Below the pieces are notes generated by a model. It was not told where the DNA came from. It saw only the letters and a program-made list of their open reading frames with translations, and did no database searches. A stretch of DNA of 6,541 nt, taken from assembly GCA_018701055.1 (NCBI GenBank), contig JABIUH010000264.1, forward strand, positions 1 through 6,541, written 5' to 3'. Below are positions 1-5,241 of this stretch, one piece after another; the stretch's first letter is position 1; each line of letters starts with the position of its first letter. A program made the position numbers and the translations under genes. This DNA comes from Woeseia sp. (GTDB lineage Bacteria; Pseudomonadota; Gammaproteobacteria; Steroidobacterales; Woeseiaceae).

Positions 1-72
1 AGTCAGCACCGCTTTACGGTCCGATTCCTCGAATGGTCGACAATTTATTCGCGCGCCGTTCAAACTGGCCAC
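1..72 (-). CDS. Probable GNAT-family N-acetyltransferase, N-terminal fragment cut by the window edge
   Basis: Downstream of mutT on the minus strand one frame stays open to the window edge. It reads LNGARINCRPFEESDRKAVL at its end. The RPFxxSDxxAVL pattern resembles the first beta strand and helix of GNAT acetyltransferases, which commonly begin IRPFxxxDxxAVL. No ATG is available: the start would be GTG at 72-70 or TTG at 63-61, and neither has a clear Shine-Dalgarno, so the start is uncertain. The gene would follow mutT by about 50 bases in the same direction and could share its transcript. Only about 21-24 residues are visible, and the other frames here are also open by chance, so this is a tentative call. 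Substrate and function cannot be told. Confidence 0.35.
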   Translation of the reverse strand, partial: MASLNGARINCRPFEESDRKAVLT

Positions 73-122
73 GACGTCGATTTCGACATTAGTATCTGTT
101 AGATGACACGACCGACATTGCG

Positions 123-545
123 CTAGAGTTCCTGCAAAACTCGCTCTACGATCGGCGCGTCGGCGGCCAGCATTGTCACTTCGCTGAGATTGAGTTTACT
201 CACCCAACGAATTTCTTGGCCTTCCATTCCCACCGGTGATTCGTGCCATGCTCGGACGACAAAGAACTCTATCGCAACCGATAAGTCGGAATAATCGTGT
301 TCGATTGTCGCAAAGGACGCATAGTCCACCGCAGTTACACCAAGCTCTTCGTGTAATTCGCGGCGTAGCGCGACATCTGCGGACTCCTCGACTTTCACCT
401 TACCACCCGGGAATTCCCAGCAATCGCGCATTGATCGCGCCCGTCGACGATCGCTAATCAGGAATTCGCCGCGGTTATTCCGGAGAATTCCAGCGACGAC
501 CTGGATGCGATTCGTCTTGTCTATCCGCTCAGCTTGCCGTGACAC
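123..545 (-). CDS. mutT: MutT-type Nudix hydrolase (8-oxo-dGTP diphosphatase)
   Basis: Predicted 140-residue Nudix hydrolase that would clear 8-oxo-dGTP from the nucleotide pool and so prevent A:T to C:G transversions. The complete Nudix box runs from G48 to V70 (G-x5-E-x7-REL-x-EELGV): E54, R62, E63, E66 and E67 fit the metal-binding pattern. Preceding it is the WEFPGGK motif at 43-49, typical of MutT. E. coli MutT is about 129 residues; the extra length is N-terminal. The start is GTG at 545, inside the last codons of secA (25-base overlap), with AAGAAG about 8 bases upstream as a possible ribosome site. No ATG lies between it and the conserved IQVVAGIL strand. The overlap suggests translation coupled to secA. 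Near the C-terminus the sequence reads AADAPIV, so D129 takes the place of E. coli N119, a base-recognition residue. Specificity for 8-oxo-dGTP is therefore inferred, not proved. Confidence 0.9.
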   Translation of the reverse strand: MSRQAERIDKTNRIQVVAGILRNNRGEFLISDRRRARSMRDCWEFPGGKVKVEESADVALRRELHEELGVTAVDYASFATIEHDYSDLSVAIEFFVVRAWHESPVGMEGQEIRWVSKLNLSEVTMLAADAPIVERVLQEL

Positions 546-3481
546 TGTTTGAACTTCTTACCCGATCCACACGGACAGACCTCATTGCGTCCTACCTTGC
601 GTCCTGTTCTGACGAACGGCTCCACTGCGGGACCCTCAGCGGGACCTGCCCCACCTTTAGGCGCGCCTGGTGGCGATGCCTGGCCCGCGGCCCCAGGAGC
701 TACTGCTGGTGGTAGCGCCTGACCTAAGCTCGGCGCCTCCGCGTGCTTAAACTCCATGGACTGCGCCGTGCGACGCTCTTGTTCAAGCCGCTGCACGTCT
801 TGCTTACTCTGAATCCGCACGCGCGACAGAATACTAATTGTGTCGTGCTTCACCCGCTCGAGCATTTCGCCAAACATCTCGAAAGCCTCGCGCTTATATT
901 CCTGTTTGGGATTTTTCTGAGCGTAGCTGCGCAAACCGACACTCTGGCGCAAATGATCCATAGCGCCCAGGTGTTCTTTCCAGTGGAAATCAAGTTGCTT
1001 AAGCATGATTTCCTTTTCGACAAGACGTATCAGATCTGCGCCGATCGATTCTTCCTTGGCGCGATATGCCTTATCCATATCCTCAATGCAGCGAGTGCGA
1101 ATCTGATCGTCATTTAGACGCTTGTCTTCACGTAGCCAGAATGGAACATCCATCGTAATTGCGAATTCTGATTCGAACGTGTTGGCGAGTCCTTCAGGAT
1201 CCCATTGCTCTTCCAGACTACCCTGGGGAATGTGTTCGTCAACGACTATCCCAACGACCTCCTCACGTATTGCGGTAATGGCCTCTGCAACCTCTTCAGC
1301 GGCCATCAATTCAGATCGTTGGTGATAGACCACCTTACGTTGATCGTTGGCAACATCATCGTACTCGAGCAAGTTTTTACGCATATCAAAGTTGTGCGAT
1401 TCGACCTTGCGCTGTGCCTTTTCAATTTGTCGCGTTAGGAGCTTGCTTTCGATTGCCTCGCCTTCACGCATACCGGCGCGCGACAACAAATTCTTGGTTC
1501 GCTGCGGGTCACCGAAAATCCGCATTAGGCTGTCTTCCATCGAAAGATAAAAACGACTCGACCCGGGATCTCCTTGGCGTCCTGAACGACCCCTAAGTTG
1601 ATTATCGATACGACGTGATTCATGGCGCTCCGTGCCGACGATGTGCAAACCGCCCGCATCAAGAACCGCTTTGTGTCGCTCTGCCCAATCAGCGCGAATT
1701 GCTACTTCGTCGGCGCCTTCACCTGCTTCGTCAAGTTCAGCTTCCAAATTACCGCCAAGCACGATATCCGTGCCACGACCAGCCATGTTGGTAGCAATGG
1801 TTATTGCACCAGGACGACCCGCTTGTTGCACGATATTCGCTTCTCGTTCGTGTTGCTTCGCGTTCAGAACTTCGTGACTAACGCCGTTTTTCTTCAATAC
1901 CTTGGACAAGAGCTCAGACGTCTCAATCGACGTCGTGCCGACCAACGCCGGCTGACCTCGTTCACGACAATCGGTGACGTCCTCAATAATAGCGTCAAAC
2001 TTGTCATCCTGATTGAGATACACCAGATCTGGCATATCTTTGCGAATCATATCCTTGTGCGTTGGAATGACCAGTACTTCCAACCCGTAAATCGACAAGA
2101 ACTCGAACGCCTCTGTGTCGGCGGTTCCGGTCATGCCGGACAGATTGTTATATAGGCGAAAAAAGTTCTGGAACGTGATCGACGCGACAGTTTGATTTTC
2201 CTGCTTAACCGCGACACCTTCTTTCGCTTCGACAGCCTGATGCAGTCCGTCCGACCACCGGCGACCCGGCATCGTGCGGCCAGTGAATTCATCAACAATG
2301 ACAATTTCGCCATCCTTAACGATGTATTCGACATCCTTTTGAAACATTATGTGCGCTCGGAGCGCAGCGTTCAGATGATGCAAAAGCTTAATATTCTGTG
2401 CGTCGTACAGACTCTCACCATCGCTCAAGAGACCCGATTGAATCATCAGTGTTTCGACTTGCAGATGCCCTTCCTCGGTAACATGCACCTGTTTGGATTT
2501 TTCGTCTGCCGAATAATGACCCCGAGTAACTAACTTACAAACAGGAATCTTGCCTTCGTCCTCGGTGAGAACAACGTCTGCCGTGCGCTCCTCGCCGATG
2601 TCCATAGCATGGTAAACCGACATGGTGTTCGATTCATTGCCGTCATCATCGGTGATATTGAGGGGTTTACCCTTTTCGTCCAACAACTTGATCGACTTGT
2701 ACAAAATGTCGTCGTTGGTTTTCCCTTCAGGCTCTTCTTGAAGGCGAAGCTTGGGGATCAATTTATTGATCTTAAGATAGAGGTCCGTACTTTCTTCAAC
2801 CGGGCCAGAAATAATTAGCGGCGTTCTAGCTTCGTCGATCAAAATAGAGTCGACCTCATCGACGATCGAAAAATTGAGGTCACGTTGAACCTTGTCGTTC
2901 AACGAGAATGCCAGATTATCGCGTAAGTAATCGAAACCTAATTCATTGTTTGTCGCGTAGGTAACATCCGCATCATAGGCGGCCTTTTTTTCATCGTGCG
3001 ACTGACCGGATTTTGAAACGCCAACCGTCAATCCCAAAAATTCGTAAGCTGGACGCATCCAGTCTGCATCGCGCTGCGCAAGATATTCGTTCACAGTGAC
3101 AATGTGTACACCGTCGCCTGACAGTGCATTTAGATAGGCCGGCAGGGTCGCTACCAAGGTCTTGCCTTCACCGGTCCGCATCTCCGCGATTTTGCCTCGG
3201 TGCAAGACCATGCCGCCGATAAGTTGTTCGTCAAATGGGCGCATTCCAAGTGAACGCCAAGCGGCCTCGCGTGCATAGGCGAATGCTTCTGGCAATAAAT
3301 CGTCGAGAGTGGCGCCAGCCGCAACTCGTTCGCGAAGCTCGGTTGTCTTTGTCTTGAAATCGTCATCTTGCAGCGCTTTGATCTCGGGTTCGAGATCATT
3401 GATTTTATTAATCTGGCGCGAAAACTGACGCAGCGCACGCTGATTGCGGCTGCCTAAGACACGGGTAAAGATGTTGGCCAC
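521..3481 (-). CDS. secA: SecA, preprotein translocase motor ATPase
   Basis: Cytosolic and membrane-peripheral ATPase that drives unfolded preproteins through SecYEG. Visible in order: N-terminal helix; nucleotide-binding domain 1 with Walker A MRTGEGKT (101-108) and the DEAD-type VDEVDSILIDEARTP (208-221); preprotein cross-linking domain; GRRWSDGLHQAVEAKEG (406-422); second motor domain with NMAGRGTDIVLGG (565-577) and IDNQLRGRSGRQGD (625-638); helical scaffold and wing region with LLEYDDVANDQR (704-715); a Pro/Gly/Ala-rich linker (about 923-953); and a C-terminal zinc/SecB-binding motif CPCGSGKKFKQCH (C969, C971, C980, H981). It has 986 residues against 901 in E. coli. Most of the excess is an insertion near residues 250-320 and the longer linker. 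The start is GTG with AGGAG six bases upstream. No secM-like gene precedes it; the upstream gene is the M23 protein 180 bases away. Downstream mutT overlaps its stop codon. Confidence 0.98.
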   Translation of the reverse strand: MANIFTRVLGSRNQRALRQFSRQINKINDLEPEIKALQDDDFKTKTTELRERVAAGATLDDLLPEAFAYAREAAWRSLGMRPFDEQLIGGMVLHRGKIAEMRTGEGKTLVATLPAYLNALSGDGVHIVTVNEYLAQRDADWMRPAYEFLGLTVGVSKSGQSHDEKKAAYDADVTYATNNELGFDYLRDNLAFSLNDKVQRDLNFSIVDEVDSILIDEARTPLIISGPVEESTDLYLKINKLIPKLRLQEEPEGKTNDDILYKSIKLLDEKGKPLNITDDDGNESNTMSVYHAMDIGEERTADVVLTEDEGKIPVCKLVTRGHYSADEKSKQVHVTEEGHLQVETLMIQSGLLSDGESLYDAQNIKLLHHLNAALRAHIMFQKDVEYIVKDGEIVIVDEFTGRTMPGRRWSDGLHQAVEAKEGVAVKQENQTVASITFQNFFRLYNNLSGMTGTADTEAFEFLSIYGLEVLVIPTHKDMIRKDMPDLVYLNQDDKFDAIIEDVTDCRERGQPALVGTTSIETSELLSKVLKKNGVSHEVLNAKQHEREANIVQQAGRPGAITIATNMAGRGTDIVLGGNLEAELDEAGEGADEVAIRADWAERHKAVLDAGGLHIVGTERHESRRIDNQLRGRSGRQGDPGSSRFYLSMEDSLMRIFGDPQRTKNLLSRAGMREGEAIESKLLTRQIEKAQRKVESHNFDMRKNLLEYDDVANDQRKVVYHQRSELMAAEEVAEAITAIREEVVGIVVDEHIPQGSLEEQWDPEGLANTFESEFAITMDVPFWLREDKRLNDDQIRTRCIEDMDKAYRAKEESIGADLIRLVEKEIMLKQLDFHWKEHLGAMDHLRQSVGLRSYAQKNPKQEYKREAFEMFGEMLERVKHDTISILSRVRIQSKQDVQRLEQERRTAQSMEFKHAEAPSLGQALPPAVAPGAAGQASPPGAPKGGAGPAEGPAVEPFVRTGRKVGRNEVCPCGSGKKFKQCHGKLSG
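2522..2734 (-). other. Lineage-specific insertion in SecA preprotein cross-linking domain
   Basis: This stretch encodes roughly SecA residues 250-320. E. coli SecA has only about 12 residues between its NKIIPHL and GHFSVDEKS segments; here about 75 residues separate NKLIPKL (239-245) from GHYSADEKS (321-329). The added part is hydrophilic and acidic (for example ITDDDGNESN at 276-285 and LTEDEGK at 305-311), with one cysteine (C315). The frame is intact on both sides and the flanks align cleanly, so this is an in-frame insertion and not a frameshift. Its function is unknown. The comparison uses the E. coli sequence from memory. Confidence 0.8.
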
Positions 3482-3487
3482 TTAGGG

Positions 3488-3492
3488 CTCCT
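3488..3492 (-). promoter_or_regulatory. secA Shine-Dalgarno site (supports the GTG start)
   Basis: On the minus strand AGGAG is followed by a six-base spacer (CCCTAA) and then GTG at 3481-3479. This is the best ribosome site in the window, and it fixes the non-ATG start of secA. Confidence 0.75.
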
Positions 3493-3500
3493 AGAGCAGT

Positions 3501-3518
3501 CGCCTTACTAATGAGGCG
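3501..3518 (-). other. Short hairpin in the secA leader
   Basis: The minus strand reads CGCCTCATTAGTAAGGCG, with 5-bp perfect arms (CGCCT and AGGCG) around an 8-base interior. It lies 8 bases upstream of the secA Shine-Dalgarno. It is weak and could be chance; it has no U-tract, so it is not a terminator. No SecM-like arrest peptide is seen in the leader. Confidence 0.25.
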
Positions 3519-3538
3519 GCAATGTTCAAAAAACGGGT

Positions 3539-3562
3539 ATTTTACTGACTAATCAGGAATTT
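3539..3562 (-). promoter_or_regulatory. Possible secA promoter with overlapping imperfect palindrome
   Basis: On the minus strand TAAAAT (3544-3539) resembles a -10 box. A poor -35 match, GTGCAA, lies 16 bases upstream. Between them is the imperfect palindrome CTGATTAGTCAG (3556-3545; 10 of 12 positions symmetric), which could be an operator or chance. The spacer upstream of secA is AT-richer than the genes. A dedicated secA promoter is plausible but not proved; secA could also be read from the M23 transcript. Confidence 0.3.
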
Positions 3563-3621
3563 GCACGGTGCATACGCGCAATTCTTCAAGCTAATGAAGA
3601 CGGGGATATAGGACTGAATGC

Positions 3622-3638
3622 GGCAATGACAAGTTGCC
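3622..3638 (-). other. Small inverted repeat downstream of the M23 gene
   Basis: Arms GGCAA and TTGCC, 5 bp with a 7-base loop, lie 24 bases past the M23 stop codon. No T-run follows on the minus strand, so it is at best a weak structure. It is not a convincing intrinsic terminator, which leaves read-through into secA possible. Confidence 0.2.
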
Positions 3639-3661
3639 AACTGAGATAGACGAATAAAGGT

Positions 3662-4591
3662 TTAGTCGGACTGACGGATAAAGCTTACAGGATTGACGCG
3701 CTGGCCATTACGCAGCACCTCAAAATGCAAGTTTGGCCCGGTTGCACGGCCTGTTTTACCCATCAGAGCAACAGTTTGCCCTTTGCGAACTTCGTCGCCA
3801 ACGGCAACCAAATTCTCCGAATTATGCGCATATCGAGTGGCATAGCCATTGCCGTGGTTGATTTCGACGAGGTTGCCAAAGCCGTATCGATCAGACGACC
3901 AAGTAACCACACCATCCGCAACCGCGATGATTTCGGCCCCCAACTTACCCGCGAAATCCACGCCCTGATGATTAGCGGGTTTACCAGTGAAAGGATCTGT
4001 ACGGCGACCGAAATATGACGACATCCATCCCGACTGGACCGGCCGTCCCTCCGGATAGACACGCGCGGATAGATTCTGATTGGAAAGCACACCTTCAAGA
4101 ACGCCTAGTTGGGCCTCGCGATTATCGAGTTGGTTGCCGAGCGCTGTCATCGCCGTCAAAAATTCGGGGACCGCGATGGTCGACCCAGCCGCATACGCTT
4201 CTTCCGGACCACCTATGGCCGGGTCGGCATTAAAATCAAATTCGCCATCTTCCAAATCGGCCATTTCAGTCAGGCGGCGACCCAGCGCATCAAGTCGGAT
4301 AACGCGCGCATTCATTTGACCAATGTTGATTGCCAACGCATCCAGTGTGTCTTCAGTTTGTTGCCGAGTTTCGGCAATTTCATCTTTCTGTACGACGAGC
4401 TCACCAGATAGCGTCGCAACCTCAGATTTGCTCAAACCTGACCCGGTTTGCGCAGAATACCAGTAGCCTGCACCGAACATTGCGCTAGCTAAAAACCCAG
4501 CAATCAGGACGATAAATGCCGCGGCAGAACGACCAGACAGGTTGATCTGCAGGGGTTTACCGAACCCCTTGCCGAATATGACTACATTCAT
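3662..4591 (-). CDS. Membrane-anchored M23 (LytM/lysostaphin-fold) peptidase-family protein
   Basis: Predicted 309-residue inner-membrane protein facing the periplasm. It has a short cytoplasmic N-terminus, one hydrophobic segment at about 23-47, a probable coiled coil with heptad-like polar residues at about 54-112, a linker, and a C-terminal LytM domain (about 185-307). Zinc ligands are visible: H208 and D212 in NHQGVDFAG, and H289 in NLHFEVL. H256 in RYAHNSE matches the first catalytic histidine of LytM. The usual HxH motif reads N287-L-H289, so the second catalytic histidine is replaced by asparagine. Such proteins are either DD-endopeptidases or, when degenerate like EnvC and NlpD, activators of amidases; here the zinc site is kept, so the activity is uncertain. 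An in-frame TAA upstream rules out a much longer start. The ATG has GGGG 8 bases upstream. The leader carries a c-di-GMP-I riboswitch aptamer. The position upstream of secA matches Pseudomonas gene order. Confidence 0.93.
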   Translation of the reverse strand: MNVVIFGKGFGKPLQINLSGRSAAAFIVLIAGFLASAMFGAGYWYSAQTGSGLSKSEVATLSGELVVQKDEIAETRQQTEDTLDALAINIGQMNARVIRLDALGRRLTEMADLEDGEFDFNADPAIGGPEEAYAAGSTIAVPEFLTAMTALGNQLDNREAQLGVLEGVLSNQNLSARVYPEGRPVQSGWMSSYFGRRTDPFTGKPANHQGVDFAGKLGAEIIAVADGVVTWSSDRYGFGNLVEINHGNGYATRYAHNSENLVAVGDEVRKGQTVALMGKTGRATGPNLHFEVLRNGQRVNPVSFIRQSD

Positions 4592-4713
4592 CGAGTAATC
4601 CCCGGGTTTGCCCCGTTCAACTTATAACATGTTGATTTATATATGATTGAATAACAGGTCAGCTGCCGTCGTCGACGCCGATTCATTGTTCTTAGTCTGC
4701 TCTCAGTCATCAT
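4588..4713 (-). CDS. Possible 41-residue leader peptide between riboswitch and M23 gene
   Basis: An open frame begins with ATGATG at 4713-4708, immediately after the aptamer, and ends with TGA at 4590-4588, overlapping the M23 ATG in an ATGA arrangement. The predicted peptide begins MMTESRLRTMNRRRRRQL, with five consecutive arginine codons (CGG CGT CGA CGA CGG) at residues 12-16, and ends NPGITR. The GGGG that forms the 3' strand of the aptamer's long helix (4725-4722) lies 8 bases before the ATG and could be its ribosome site, free only when the aptamer is open. A frame this short can stay open by chance, and it resembles no family I know. Translation is inferred only from spacing and overlap. 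Confidence 0.3.
   Translation of the reverse strand: MMTESRLRTMNRRRRRQLTCYSIIYKSTCYKLNGANPGITR
4600..4615 (-). promoter_or_regulatory. M23 ribosome site abutted by a small GC hairpin
   Basis: The minus strand reads ACGGGGCAAACCCGGGGATT here. GGGG at 4603-4600 lies 8 bases before the M23 ATG. A hairpin with arms CGGG (4615-4612) and CCCG (4606-4603) and a 5-base loop touches the first G of that site. It could modulate initiation as the riboswitch's expression platform. The hairpin has only four pairs, so this is a weak call. Confidence 0.35.
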
Positions 4714-4800
4714 TTCGGTAGCCCCGCTATCGTAGGGCCTGTGGCCCCTTAGATCGGTGGTTTTGCGTCCCCGTCTTTCAGCGGGTATGCCCTTGTCGGA
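4712..4800 (-). promoter_or_regulatory. Cyclic-di-GMP-I (GEMM-I) riboswitch aptamer
   Basis: The minus strand shows the conserved GEMM-I blocks in order: AGGGCATACC (4793-4784), a GAAA tetraloop (4779-4776) closed by CCCGCT/GACGGG, GGGACGCAAA (4771-4762), then a long second helix and GCGGGGCTACC (4727-4717). The second helix pairs CC, CCG and ATC with GAT, CGG and GG, and is capped by GGGGCC-ACA-GGCCCT (4748-4734). The TCTAAG...TACGA internal loop matches an 11-nt tetraloop receptor (CCUAAG...UAUGG) with a compensatory C-G to U-A change. The bases equivalent to A18, G20 and A47 of the Vibrio Vc2 aptamer are present; G20 indicates c-di-GMP rather than cGAMP preference. The outermost P1 stem is not clear by eye. 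The aptamer lies about 120 bases upstream of the M23 start, in the same direction, so it should control that gene. No terminator follows, so control is probably at translation or read-through. Confidence 0.92.
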
Positions 4801-4805
4801 CAGTG

Positions 4806-4834
4806 AATATGCAAAATTCCAGTTTTTATTACAA
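4806..4834 (-). promoter_or_regulatory. Candidate sigma-70 promoter for the riboswitch/M23 transcript
   Basis: On the minus strand TTGTAA (4834-4829) and CATATT (4811-4806) match the -35 and -10 consensus at 4 of 6 positions each, separated by exactly 17 bases. The predicted start near 4799 would put the aptamer at the very 5' end of the RNA, as riboswitches usually are. The leader would be about 208 bases. The position supports the call more than the modest matches do. Confidence 0.5.
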
Positions 4835-4904
4835 GATCAGCGACTCTGAACCATGATTCCGATCACTCGTACTCACTTTAAAGCGCCTACTCCGTCACAC
4901 TTCT

Positions 4905-5201
4905 ATGTCAGTCAAAAAACTCGAGAATCTACTTCAAACCGATCAAAACAGTGATCTTGATCGCCTAATTCAGCGCGCCCAGGATATGGACTCGTTAACC
5001 ACCGCACTGCGCGCCGGTATCGAGTCGAATCTTGCAGATAATCTAATTGCCGCGAATATTCAAGATGGTGGGCAACTCGCCATTATTTGCAGCTCGTCGA
5101 CCTGGGCCGCGCGACTTCGATTCGAATCAGACCGCTTACTCGAGCTGGCAGCCGGTGCAGGAGTCGCAGCGAAGACCTGTGTTGTCAAAGTGAGTCGCTA
5201 G
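4905..5201 (+). CDS. dciA: DUF721/DciA-family protein, replicative helicase operator (short form)
   Basis: The 98-residue product carries the DUF721 signature: a helical start with LxRLIQRAQ (18-26), a strand-rich middle, and TWAARLRFESDRLLELA (66-82), whose W67 and LR pair are typical of the family. DciA interacts with the replicative helicase DnaB and aids its loading in bacteria that lack DnaC or DnaI. The Pseudomonas gene PA4405, in the same place between lpxC and the M23/secA genes, is the DciA reference. The protein ends right after the KH-like domain (CVVKVSR); the Vibrio cholerae protein has 157 residues and a disordered C-terminal tail. It is the only plus-strand gene here, divergent from the M23 gene and convergent with lpxC (40 bases apart). 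No good Shine-Dalgarno is visible before the ATG, so the start is moderately certain. Confidence 0.8.
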   Translation: MSVKKLENLLQTDQNSDLDRLIQRAQDMDSLTTALRAGIESNLADNLIAANIQDGGQLAIICSSSTWAARLRFESDRLLELAAGAGVAAKTCVVKVSR

Positions 5202-5207
5202 CAGGCG

Positions 5208-5231
5208 CCCGCGTTATGCCTGTAGTGCGGG
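5208..5231. terminator. Weak hairpin between convergent dciA and lpxC
   Basis: Arms CCCGC (5208-5212) and GCGGG (5227-5231) enclose a 14-base loop between the two stop codons. Its position fits a shared bidirectional terminator, but neither strand has a T-run after it and the stem is only 5 bp. Confidence 0.2.
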
Positions 5232-5241
5232 GGTTCTGAAA

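Noticed and set aside
1622..2155. 177-codon plus-strand open frame opposite secA
   Set aside because: It lies fully inside the strongly conserved secA coding region, matches no family I recognise and has no ribosome site; it is an antisense shadow.
4592..4716. Intrinsic terminator as the riboswitch expression platform
   Set aside because: No GC-rich hairpin followed by a T-run is present on the minus strand between the aptamer and the M23 start.
4712..4800. The GEMM-like aptamer as a cGAMP (GEMM-Ib) riboswitch
   Set aside because: The base equivalent to position 20 of the Vc2 aptamer is G, not the A typical of cGAMP-responding variants, so c-di-GMP is preferred.
4812..4904. Promoter for dciA on the plus strand
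   Set aside because: A TTTAAA string near 4877 has no acceptable -35 partner at 16-18 bases, so I do not call it.
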